From the NCBI GenBank assembly GCA_900637275.1, contig LR134362.1, positions 1,054,001 through 1,118,000 of the forward strand: 64,000 nt of DNA, read 5' to 3'. The DNA is from [Pasteurella] aerogenes (GTDB lineage: Bacteria > Pseudomonadota > Gammaproteobacteria > Enterobacterales > Pasteurellaceae). A program made the position numbers and the translations under genes. The notes under the pieces are model-generated. The model was not told the DNA's origin. It did not search any database and worked only from the letters and a program-made list of their open reading frames with translations. Of the stretch, positions 34,249 to 43,100 are shown in pieces; positions within the stretch are counted from its first letter, which is position 1, and each line of letters starts with the position of its first letter.

Positions 34249-34791
34249 TTATTTCTTTTTAGGGGCAAGTACCATAACAGCTTGGCGACCTTCCAGTTTA
34301 CCTGGAGCAGATTCCACAACGGAAATCTCGGCAAGATCATTTTTAACACGTTCTAACACGTCCAAACCGATATCTTGGTGGGCCATCTCACGTCCGCGGA
34401 AACGAACAGTGATTTTGGCTTTATCCCCATCTTCTAAAAAGCGAATCAGGCTGCGTAGTTTTACCTGATAGTCGCCTTCGTCTGTACCCGGACGGAATTT
34501 AATTTCCTTCACTTGTACGACTTTCTGCTTTTTCTTCTGCTCTTTTGCCGCTTTTCCTTTTTCATAGAGGAATTTACCGTAATTCATGATGCGACACACC
34601 GGTGGCTCGGCATTAGGACTAATTTCAACAAGATCTAATTCCAGTGATTCTGCTCTTTCTAAAGCTTCCTGAATACTTACGATACCCGCTTGTTCACCAT
34701 CTTGGTCAATCAAACGAACTTCTTTCACTCGAATTTCATCATTGATACGATTCGGGCGATTTACAGCCGGTGCTTTTTTCACGGTTTTAAT
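34249..34791 (-). CDS. infC: Translation initiation factor IF-3 (AUU start codon)
   Basis: Binds the 30S subunit, keeps subunits apart and checks start-codon pairing. No ATG fits the N-terminus. The frame has GTG at 34782 and, three codons earlier, ATT at 34791 followed by AAA, with AAGAGGAA ahead. Starting at ATT gives 180 residues, the E. coli length, and reads MKTVKKAPAVNRPNRIN, parallel to the E. coli N-terminus, whose gene is known to start at AUU. The N-domain (about 1-80, ISPNAEPPVCRIMNYGKF) and C-domain (KEIKFRPGTDEGDYQVK, RFRGREMAH) are complete. AUU start implies autoregulation by IF-3. thrS is not upstream. Confidence 0.93.
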   Translation of the reverse strand: MKTVKKAPAVNRPNRINDEIRVKEVRLIDQDGEQAGIVSIQEALERAESLELDLVEISPNAEPPVCRIMNYGKFLYEKGKAAKEQKKKQKVVQVKEIKFRPGTDEGDYQVKLRSLIRFLEDGDKAKITVRFRGREMAHQDIGLDVLERVKNDLAEISVVESAPGKLEGRQAVMVLAPKKK

Positions 34792-34897
34792 AATTTATTC
34801 CTCTTATTACTTTTCAGACAATCAAACTGCATCAGCAGAAGACCATAATTTTTTGGTGCTATCTTACAGCACAACGCACGAATTTTATAGGATTTTC

Positions 34898-34942
34898 AAT
34901 TCGGTTGCAAGCAGGATTTATGCTTACTTGCAACGCCGAATT
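34898..34942. repeat. Long hairpin between grxD and infC
   Basis: AATTCGG (34898-34904) with CCGAATT (34936-34942) and TTGCAAG (34905-34911) with CTTGCAA (34927-34933) form a 14-bp stem with a 2-base bulge. It begins at the grxD stop codon. No T-run follows on the minus strand, so it may be an mRNA 3' end stabiliser or infC leader element rather than a strong terminator. Confidence 0.6.
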
Positions 34943-35271
34943 TAGTTTTGCGTGTGTCTTGCCGCCACTTCAGATAATAAGGTTTGCAATTCGCCTTGCT
35001 GAAACATTTCAAGCACAATATCACAGCCGCCAACTAATTCACCCTCTACCCATAATTGTGGGAATGTAGGCCAATTTGCATAAACCGGCAACTCTGCACG
35101 AATATCCGGATGTTGTAAAATATCCACATAACCAAAGGGAACATTACAATTGATAAGCGCTTCTACTGCACGAGCTGAAAATCCGCATGAAGGAAATTTC
35201 GGCGAACCTTTCATATAAAGAAGAATCGGATTTTCGCTAATTTGTTTTTTAATTTTATCTAAAGTTTCCAT
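34942..35271 (-). CDS. grxD: Monothiol glutaredoxin
   Basis: CGFS-type glutaredoxin that carries [2Fe-2S] clusters for iron-sulfur protein assembly. The ATG at 35271 follows AAGGA; 109 residues, typical for Grx4. The active motif is KFPSCGFS (Cys29), with the glutathione-binding WPTFPQLWVEGELVGGCDI. The longer upstream reading frame has no homology and is not used. It is downstream of the TPM genes but with a separate leader. Confidence 0.95.
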   Translation of the reverse strand: METLDKIKKQISENPILLYMKGSPKFPSCGFSARAVEALINCNVPFGYVDILQHPDIRAELPVYANWPTFPQLWVEGELVGGCDIVLEMFQQGELQTLLSEVAARHTQN

Positions 35272-35358
35272 AATTATCCTTAACAGTTTGAGTAAAAAAC
35301 AGGTGCATTGTATCATAACCAAAAGAAACGATAAATAACCTACTTTAAATATCAACTA

Positions 35359-36138
35359 TTACCAACTTCCACCAGCACCGCCGCCGCCAAAGCCACCACC
35401 TCCGAAACCACCGCCGGATCCGCCACCAAATCCGCCGCCACCGCCGAATCCACCAAAGCCACCACGTCCGCGACGAGATAATGTGGATTGACGAAGCACT
35501 TTTTCCATTTGATGACGATTACTCGGGCTAATATAAGGTTTTTTGCGCCAACTTAGCTCACCGAAAATCACAAAAAGCACAAACAAACATACCATGACAA
35601 AAGGAATATAACTTTCCCAATCATTTTCTTCTTGTTGGTAAGGATCAAACTCTCCTTTGCTGGCAGCAATGATGTAATCTAATCCATTGCTTATGCCTTG
35701 TGCATAGTTATTTTGTTTAAATTGTGGCGTGATTACTTGACGAATAATTTGCGATAAAAACGCATCCGGCAATACGCCTTCCAGTCCTTGACCGGTAGCA
35801 ATAAAAATTTTTCGATCATTGACCGCCACCAGCATCAACACACCATTATTTAACTGCTTGCGCCCAATCCCCCATTTATCCCCAAGTTCAAAGGCATATT
35901 GCGAAATTTCATATTCTTCCGTAGAAGGAATCAGCACTACCGCGATCTGTGAGCTGGTTTCTTTTGAATAGGCAATTAATTTATTTTCTAATTGCTGCTT
36001 TTCATTGCTGGTTAATGTGCGAGTATAATCATTAACATACTGAAATGGTGTTGGCGAAGAGGGAAAGGAAACCGCCATCAATAGCGAGCTGAAAAAAAGT
36101 GCAAAAAAAACGACCGCACTTTTTAGTATCTTAGTCAT
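35359..36138 (-). CDS. TPM-domain membrane protein with glycine-rich tail (YgcG-like)
   Basis: A 259-residue exported membrane protein. It has a signal/anchor segment (about 5-22), a TPM domain (about 30-160: VNDYTRTLTSNEKQQLENKL, TSSQIAVVLIPSTE, GVLMLVAVNDRKIFIATGQGLEGVLPDAF), one transmembrane helix (about 178-193), and a C-terminal tail made almost only of Gly and Phe that ends GGAGGSW. TPM domains are named for TLP18.3, Psb32 and MOLO-1, and the bacterial function is unclear. Its start overlaps the end of the next TPM gene by 8 bases, so they are coupled. Third gene of lemA-TPM-TPM. An uptake signal covers codons near the start (36113-36121). Confidence 0.85.
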   Translation of the reverse strand: MTKILKSAVVFFALFFSSLLMAVSFPSSPTPFQYVNDYTRTLTSNEKQQLENKLIAYSKETSSQIAVVLIPSTEEYEISQYAFELGDKWGIGRKQLNNGVLMLVAVNDRKIFIATGQGLEGVLPDAFLSQIIRQVITPQFKQNNYAQGISNGLDYIIAASKGEFDPYQQEENDWESYIPFVMVCLFVLFVIFGELSWRKKPYISPSNRHQMEKVLRQSTLSRRGRGGFGGFGGGGGFGGGSGGGFGGGGFGGGGAGGSW

Positions 36139-36577
36139 TGATAATCACCTCATTTTCCAACTCGTTCACGTCATCTGTCTGAATTGGGAAATATTTCGTT
36201 AATTCCTCACCAATTTGTTCAATGACTTCAACAATACCGACGGTATAATCAGCGCGTTTGAAATAAGTGACCATCAAATCACATTGCTCACGCCAAAAAT
36301 CTTCGCCGACATATTGATGAATACCTTGATCGCCAATAATGGAACATTGATGATCTTTGAATGCAATATAAATCAATACGCCATTACGCGCTTTGGTGGT
36401 ATCCATTTTTAATTCGTTAAAAACATGCAACGCGCGTTTGAGGGAAGAATATTTATCCTCCTGTGGAATATGGCGTTCAATATAAACGCGCAATTCCGCT
36501 GACGTTTGTTGTTCGAGGCGACCGATTGCCGCCTCGATTTGTGCTTTATTGAATGGAATTCGTGAAAATAAAGGCAT
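36131..36577 (-). CDS. TPM-domain protein (TLP18.3 family)
   Basis: A 148-residue soluble protein from the ATG at 36577 (MPLFSRIPFNKAQIEAAI); a GTG four codons earlier, inside an uptake signal, is the alternative, and neither has a strong ribosome site. The TPM core is visible in IGRLEQQTSAELRVYIERH, GVLIYIAFKDHQCSIIGDQGIHQYV and a C-terminal acidic tail. It has no signal peptide, unlike its neighbour, so it probably works on the cytoplasmic side or is exported by an unrecognised route. It sits between lemA and the glycine-rich TPM gene in one operon. Confidence 0.85.
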   Translation of the reverse strand: MPLFSRIPFNKAQIEAAIGRLEQQTSAELRVYIERHIPQEDKYSSLKRALHVFNELKMDTTKARNGVLIYIAFKDHQCSIIGDQGIHQYVGEDFWREQCDLMVTYFKRADYTVGIVEVIEQIGEELTKYFPIQTDDVNELENEVIIND

Positions 36578-36590
36578 ATTTGACCGCACT

Positions 36591-37172
36591 TTAGTTAAAA
36601 TTCACCACAGGCGCATTTTCTGAACCAGCAGCAGATTTGAAGTAAGGTTTATCTTTAAAACCAAAAATTAACGCTGCTAATTTGGTCGGGAAAGTACGCA
36701 CTTTTTGATTATAAATACGAGCTGCATCATTAAACTGATTGCGCGCGACGTTGATGCGGTTTTCTGTGCCTTCAAGTTGTGCTTGAAGATTCATAAAACC
36801 TTCGTGTGCTTTTAATTCTGGATATTTTTCCACCGTTACCAGTAAACGAGATAAAGCGGAGCCGACAGAATTTTGATTTTGTTGGAATTCTGCCAATTGA
36901 GCTTCCGTCATATTCGTCGGATCAATTTTTGTTTGTGTCGCTTTGGAACGTGCTTCAATAACTTGCGTCAACGTTTCTTTTTCAAAATTAGCTTGACCTT
37001 TGACCGTATTCACTAAATTTGGAATAAGATCCGCGCGACGTTGATAGCTAGATTCCACATTCGCCCATACCGAATCAATTTCTTCCTCCGCTTTCACCAA
37101 GCCATTGTAGCTTGTCATCAACATAAATCCGGCGATAACAGCGATAATAATAACAACTAACCATTTTTTCAT
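36591..37172 (-). CDS. lemA: LemA family membrane protein
   Basis: LemA-type protein of 193 residues from the ATG at 37172 (MKKWLVVIIIAVIAGFMLM), preceded by AAGGAA. One N-terminal membrane helix (about 3-20) is followed by a long helical domain with the family motifs SYNGLVKAEEEIDSVWANVESSYQRRADLIPNLVNTVKG and EGTENRINVARNQFNDAARIYN. Role unknown; LemA genes commonly sit beside TPM genes, as here. First gene of the lemA-TPM-TPM operon. Confidence 0.93.
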   Translation of the reverse strand: MKKWLVVIIIAVIAGFMLMTSYNGLVKAEEEIDSVWANVESSYQRRADLIPNLVNTVKGQANFEKETLTQVIEARSKATQTKIDPTNMTEAQLAEFQQNQNSVGSALSRLLVTVEKYPELKAHEGFMNLQAQLEGTENRINVARNQFNDAARIYNQKVRTFPTKLAALIFGFKDKPYFKSAAGSENAPVVNFN

Positions 37173-37209
37173 TTTGAGTTCCTTATTCAAGAAAGTGATA
37201 TTTAAATAG

Positions 37210-37246
37210 GCAAAAGACCCAAGCACGAATGCCCAGGTCTTTTTAT
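37210..37246 (-). terminator. Terminator of the first ompA copy
   Basis: AAAAGACC (37212-37219) and GGTCTTTT (37236-37243) with T-run on the minus strand, between ompA and lemA. Confidence 0.8.
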
Positions 37247-37276
37247 ATTATCACATTATGAGATAAACAAATTTAA

Positions 37277-38347
37277 TTATTTGTTACCTTTAACTGCGAT
37301 TTCAACACGACGGTCAGCTGCTAAACAAGCGATTAATGCTTTACGACCTTTTACTGTATCACAAGTTGCGCCAGTAACTGGGTTTGCTTCACCGTAGCCA
37401 GTTGCAGAGATAGTATCTTGTGCAACACCTTTAGATACTAAGTAGTTAGCTACTGTTTCTGCACGACGTTGAGATAATTTTAAGTTAGATGCATCTGTAC
37501 CGATACGGTCAGTGTAACCTGCAACTGCAACTTGTGGTGCGCTTAATTGCGCGATTTCACCATAGATACCATCTAATACGCCTTGCGCTTCAGGTTTTAA
37601 GTTAGCTTTACCGAATGCGAAAGTTACATCAGAGTTCAATGAGAAAGTTTTGTTAACTACTTCAGGAGCAACAACTGGCGCACCTTGACCGAAACGGTAA
37701 GATAAACCTGCAGTTACAGAACCGATATCCGGAGTATAATCTACACGGTTACCGTTAGCATCTTTTAATTTACCTACGTTTTCGATCCATTGATATTCAA
37801 GACGTAATGCTAATTCTGGTAATGATGGTAATGCATATTCCACACCAGCTGCGAATACTGGAGATACTTTTAAGCTGTTTTCACGAACTAAATTGTGGCT
37901 GTTACCAACAGATGATACATCACCTTTATAGTCAGAACGAATTAATGCAGCACCAACACGCGCATAAGCATCTAAACCGTCTAATACTGGAGTTAATGCG
38001 CCTAAACCATAGCTACCTTTTAAGCTTAAGTGCGCACCATGGTTAGTGTGTTTACCAACAGTTTCGCCTGCTTCACGTAATTTTGCACGTCCGAAGTCAT
38101 CGTAACCTAATTCAACCGCTAAACCTAAGTTGTTTTGGTTAAGAATTTGGTAACCACCGAATACACCGTAAGTTACCGAGTTACGTAAGTAACCATAACC
38201 TGCATCTTCAGCTTGGGAATAACCATCGTGGAAAGATGCCCAACCCGCTTTTGCACCGGCGTAGAATGTGTTTTGTTCTGGAGCCGCTTGTGCTACTGAT
38301 GCTGCTGCTAAACCAGCGATTGCTAATGCGATTGCAGTTTTTTTCAT
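37277..38347 (-). CDS. ompA: OmpA outer membrane protein, copy 1 (of a tandem pair)
   Basis: Major outer membrane protein of 356 residues. Signal peptide MKKTAIALAIAGLAAASVAQA (cut after residue 21) precedes an eight-strand beta-barrel (about 22-210) and a C-terminal peptidoglycan-binding domain (about 230-356) with GYTDRIGTDASNLKLSQRRAETV holding the Asp and Arg that bind diaminopimelate. It differs from copy 2 at about 20 positions, nearly all in the periplasmic domain (for example FGKANL against FDKANL). Strong AGAGGATC ribosome site. The leader (38348-38460) is unrelated to that of copy 2. Codon use is highly biased, as expected for an abundant protein. Confidence 0.95.
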   Translation of the reverse strand: MKKTAIALAIAGLAAASVAQAAPEQNTFYAGAKAGWASFHDGYSQAEDAGYGYLRNSVTYGVFGGYQILNQNNLGLAVELGYDDFGRAKLREAGETVGKHTNHGAHLSLKGSYGLGALTPVLDGLDAYARVGAALIRSDYKGDVSSVGNSHNLVRENSLKVSPVFAAGVEYALPSLPELALRLEYQWIENVGKLKDANGNRVDYTPDIGSVTAGLSYRFGQGAPVVAPEVVNKTFSLNSDVTFAFGKANLKPEAQGVLDGIYGEIAQLSAPQVAVAGYTDRIGTDASNLKLSQRRAETVANYLVSKGVAQDTISATGYGEANPVTGATCDTVKGRKALIACLAADRRVEIAVKGNK

Positions 38348-38830
38348 TTTGGATGATCCTCTAATTTAGTCATCAATAAATTAAAAATAAGTATCAGTTA
38401 GTCATAAACAAAAACTAAACAAGATAACTTGTATTTATATATCTTAGATTTCGCAAAAAAGTGAAACTTTTTTATTTATTGCTAGTCTAAGTTAGTGTCC
38501 ATTAGGGTTTGAATTTGCCCTATTACTATCCTTTTGACAAATTCAAATCTTTAGTGTTCTAAAGGAATGTTCAAAAGTGTGGCTATTATCCTCTTGAAAA
38601 TATAGAAAATCAAATTATTTTCTATATTTTTGTCTATTTTTTAGACAAACAATTCAAATTTTGTTTATTTATTACTCGTATTTTTATAATTAATTTGTTA
38701 CAAAACAAAACTCACGGCAATTTTTCGTTTGCCATTCATGTTCTTGATCAAAAGTTAATTGATAAAAAAGCCCCAAGTAATCAACTTGAGGCTTTTTTTT
38801 AATTTTTAAGAAAAAAGAATAATAAATAAA
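38348..38830. other. Intergenic region between the two ompA copies
   Basis: 483 bases, AT-rich, no supported gene. It contains the copy 1 leader, with an AAGATA...TATCTT inverted repeat around 38422-38445 that may fold in the mRNA, and at the other end the copy 2 terminator. The central part (about 38490-38750) shows no structure that I can interpret; it resembles neither flanking leader. Confidence 0.6.
38762..38801 (-). terminator. Terminator of the second ompA copy
   Basis: AAAAAAGCCCCAAG (38764-38777) and CTTGAGGCTTTTTT (38785-38798) form a stem with one mismatch and a T-run on the minus strand, just before copy 1. Confidence 0.85.
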
Positions 38831-39901
38831 TTATTTATTACCTTTAACCGCTACTTCTACACGACGATCTGGTGCTAAACAAGCAATTAATGCTTTACGA
38901 CCTTTTACTGAATCACAAGTTGCGCCAGTAACTGGGTTTGCTTCACCATAGCCAGTTGCAGAGATAGCATCTTGTGCAACACCTTTAGATACTAAGTAGT
39001 TAGCTACTGTATCTGCACGTTGTTGTGATAATTTCAAGTTGTATGCATCAGAACCGATACGGTCAGTGTAACCTGCAACTGCAACTTGTGGTGCGCTTAA
39101 TTGAGCGATTTCACCATAGATACCATCTAATACGCCTTGCGCTTCAGGTTTTAAGTTAGCTTTATCAAAGCCGAAAGTCACGTCTGAATTCAATGAGAAA
39201 GTTTTGTTAACTACTTCAGGAGCGACAACCGGAGTACCTTGACCGAAACGGTAAGATAAACCCGCAGTTACAGAACCGATATCCGGAGTATAGTCTACAC
39301 GGTTACCGTTAGCATCTTTTAATTTACCTACGTTTTCGATCCATTGATATTCAACGCGTAACGCTAATTCTGGTAATGATGGTAATGCATATTCCACACC
39401 AGCTGCGAATACTGGAGATACTTTTAAGCTGTTTTCACGAACTAAATTGTGGCTGTTACCAACAGATGATACATCACCTTTATAGTCAGAACGAATTAAT
39501 GCAGCACCAACACGTGCATAAGCATCTAAACCGTCTAATACTGGAGTTAATGCGCCTAAACCATAGCTACCTTTTAAACTTAAGTGCGCACCATGGTTAG
39601 TGTGTTTTGCGACAGTTTCACCCGCTTCACGTAATTTTGCACGTCCGAAGTCATCGTAACCTAATTCAACTGCTAAACCTAAGTTGTTTTGGTTAAGAAT
39701 TTGGTAACCACCGAATACACCATAAGTTACCGAGTTACGTAAGTAACCATAACCTGCATCTTCAGCTTGGGAATAACCATCATGGAAAGATGCCCAACCC
39801 GCTTTTGCACCCACATAGAAAGTATTTTGATCAGGCGCTGCTTGTGCTACTGATGCTGCTGCTAAACCAGCGATTGCTAATGCGATTGCAGTTTTTTTCA
39901 T
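38831..39901 (-). CDS. ompA: OmpA outer membrane protein, copy 2 (of a tandem pair)
   Basis: Second ompA, also 356 residues, with the same signal peptide. Residues from about 70 to 205 of the barrel differ from copy 1 at only one or two positions, and much of the DNA there is identical. The periplasmic domain is closer to E. coli than copy 1 is (FDKANL, RIGSDAYNLKLSQQRADTV, CLAPDRRVEVAV), and the peptidoglycan-binding Asp and Arg are kept. It has its own terminator and its own leader with a small tetraloop hairpin, so the two are separate transcripts. Transcribed first in orientation, divergent from ydiJ. Confidence 0.95.
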   Translation of the reverse strand: MKKTAIALAIAGLAAASVAQAAPDQNTFYVGAKAGWASFHDGYSQAEDAGYGYLRNSVTYGVFGGYQILNQNNLGLAVELGYDDFGRAKLREAGETVAKHTNHGAHLSLKGSYGLGALTPVLDGLDAYARVGAALIRSDYKGDVSSVGNSHNLVRENSLKVSPVFAAGVEYALPSLPELALRVEYQWIENVGKLKDANGNRVDYTPDIGSVTAGLSYRFGQGTPVVAPEVVNKTFSLNSDVTFGFDKANLKPEAQGVLDGIYGEIAQLSAPQVAVAGYTDRIGSDAYNLKLSQQRADTVANYLVSKGVAQDAISATGYGEANPVTGATCDSVKGRKALIACLAPDRRVEVAVKGNK

Positions 39902-39956
39902 ATTACAGTTCCTCTGAGTTTAAGTTTGTTAAATTTCATCTCATCCTTTTGTAAGC

Positions 39957-39974
39957 GCTATTCTTTCGAATAGC
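39957..39974 (-). promoter_or_regulatory. Tetraloop hairpin in the copy 2 ompA leader
   Basis: On the minus strand GCTATTC, GAAA, GAATAGC: a perfect 7-bp stem capped by a GNRA-type loop, about 56 bases before the start codon. It resembles the 5' stem-loops that stabilise ompA mRNA in E. coli. Inferred from sequence. Confidence 0.6.
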
Positions 39975-40167
39975 ACAAGAAAAAGCCTAGCACTTTTTAA
40001 ATTCAAAATCAAATTTTGGGACAAAAACGATTATTTTTAGTACAAATTAAATATAAAAAATGCCATTTTCCCCCTCAAAATCTGCAATAAAATCTCTAAC
40101 TAAGCGTAATATCTATGCTAAAATCAAAAAAGTTTTAAATTATAAATTTTTTACAGAGAGTGATAAT

Positions 40168-43100
40168 ATGCTACCCCGTTTACAACAAATTCCTGAGCTA
40201 TCACCTGTCGTCTCAGATTATTTACAACAGCTAAAAAATCAACATTTCGAAGGCGACATTGCCTCGCATTATGCCGACCGATTAAGCCTCGCCACCGATA
40301 ACAGCGTTTACCAACAATTGCCACAAGCAATCTTATTCCCTAAAACTGTCGCTGATGTGGTAAGAATTACCAAATTAGCGCAACAAGAAAAATTTCAAGC
40401 ACTTACTTTTACCCCACGCGGCGGCGGTACCGGCACAAACGGACAATCCTTAAATAACAATATTATTGTTGATCTTTCCCGCCATATGACGCAAATTTTA
40501 GAACTCAACGTTGAACAACGCTGGGTTCGCGTCCAAGCCGGCGTCGTTAAAGATCAACTTAACCAATATTTAAAACCTTATGGTCTCTTTTTCTCACCAG
40601 AATTATCCACCAGCAACCGTGCCACTATCGGTGGCATGATCAACACCGATGCTTCAGGGCAAGGTTCCTTAAAATATGGAAAAACCTCGGATCACGTATT
40701 AGGCTTGCGCTCTGTATTGATGAATGGTGAAATTTTAGATACAAGTGCGGTCAATTCTGCAACATTTTTTGAAAAAATTGCCGATTATTCAACTACGAGT
40801 AAATTGTTGCATCAAGAAATTTTCCAACGCTGTCGCGATAAACGTCAAACCATTTTGCAAGATTTACCGCAACTCAATCGTTTTTTAACCGGTTATGATC
40901 TAAAAAATGTCTTTAACGACGATTTATCCGAATTTAATTTAACCCGAATTTTAACCGGTTCCGAAGGTTCGTTGGCCTTTATTTGCGAAGCGACCTTAGA
41001 TTTAACCCCAATTCCGCAATATCGCACCTTAATTAATATTAAATATAGCTCCTTTGATGCGGCGTTGCGCAATGCGCCTTTTATGGTCAAAGCGAATGCG
41101 CTTTCGGTCGAAACTGTTGATAGCAAAGTATTAAACCTTGCTAAAGAAGATATTATCTGGAATTCGGTCAGCGAATTGCTTAGCGAAGAAGAACACAATC
41201 CAATTTTAGGCTTGAATATTGTTGAATATGCCGGCAATAACCAAGCGTTGATCGAACGTCAAGTGGCACAACTTTGCGCCCAGTTAGAACATAAAATTGC
41301 CAATCAACAAGATGCCATTATCGGCTATCAAGTTTGTAGCGATCTAGCCTCTATTGAGCGAATTTACGCCATGCGCAAAAAAGCGGTGGGTTTACTCGGT
41401 AATGCCAAAGGCGCTGCCAAGCCGATTCCATTCGTGGAAGATACTTGCGTACCGCCAGAAAATTTAGCCGATTATATCGCAGAATTTCGCGCATTATTGG
41501 ATCAACATCAATTACAATACGGAATGTTTGGGCATGTTGATGCCGGCGTGTTGCACGTTCGTCCCGCGCTGGATTTATGCGACAAAGACCAAGTCATACT
41601 CTTTAAACAAATCTCCGACCAAGTGGCGGAATTAACCCGTAAATATGGTGGATTAATTTGGGGTGAACATGGTAAAGGCATGCGTTCACAATATGGCGAA
41701 AAATTCTTTACTCCAGAACTATGGCAAGAATTACGCTATATCAAATCCCTTTTTGATCCACAAAATCGGTTAAATCCGGGCAAAATTTGCACCGCACTTG
41801 ACAGCGAACAAACGCTCTACTCCATTCTGTCGCCAATGCGCGCCGATCAGGATCGCCAAATCCCAATCCAAATGCGCCACGAGTTTTCCGGCGCCATGAA
41901 TTGTAACGGGAACGGATTATGCTTTAATTTTGACGTACACAGCACCATGTGTCCGTCCATGAAAGTGAGCAAAAATCGGGTATTTTCTCCAAAAGGTCGT
42001 GCCGCGATGGTACGCGAATGGTTGCGTTTAATGGCGCAAGAAAATGTCACGCCGGAGCAACTGGATTTTCACCACAATCAAATTAAATTGACGGATTTTG
42101 TACAAAAAATACGCCATAGTTTGAAAAAATCCGAGGAATATGACTTTTCTCATGAAGTAAAACAAGCGATGGATACTTGTTTGGCATGTAAAGCCTGTGC
42201 CAGCCAATGCCCTATCAAAATTGATGTCCCCAGTTTTAGGGCAAAATTTTTCCATTTTTACCACCAACGTTACCTACGTCCGGTAAAAGATTATATGGTT
42301 TCCAATGTGGAATATGTGGCCCCCTTGATGGCGAAAGCACCAAAGTTTTTCAACTTTTTTACCTCTGCCAAACTCACTCAACCGTTGGCGGAAAAAGTAT
42401 TAGGTATGACGGATTTGCCTTTATTATCTAGTCCGTCTTTGCAACAACAACTGGTTGAAATCGGGTATCAAGGCTACAATTTGGAACAATTAGAAAAAAT
42501 CGATCAAGCGGAAAAACAAAATATGTTGCTGATCGTACAAGATCCATTTACTTCCTATTATGACGCCAAAGTTGTTGCTGATTTTGTTGCCTTAACACAA
42601 AAACTCGATTTCAAGCCGGTAGTGTTACCGTTTAAACCGAATGGTAAAGCACAACATATTAAAGGCTTTTTAACTCGTTTTGCTAAAACGGCTAAAAACC
42701 AGGCTGATTTTTTAAATCGTACCGCGCAATTGGGCATTCCGTTGGTGGGCGTGGATCCCGCGATTGTACTGTCTTATCGTGATGAATATCAGGAAATTTT
42801 AGGGGCGCAACGTGGCGATTTCCGCGTGATCACAGCACACGAATGGCTAAAAAATCAATTATCATCAGAACGCTTACAAAGTGCGGTCAAAAATCTCGCC
42901 GAAAATCACCGCACTTTTGCGCAAACAGAACAAGTATGGTATTTATTCCCGCATTGTACCGAATCTACCGCGCTACCGAATAGCCCGAAAGAATGGCAAC
43001 AAATTTTTAGCGCCTTCGGACAAACCTTAAACGTGGAAAACGTCGGCTGCTGTGGAATGGCTGGTACTTTTGGGCATGAAACGCAACACATTGCCATGTC

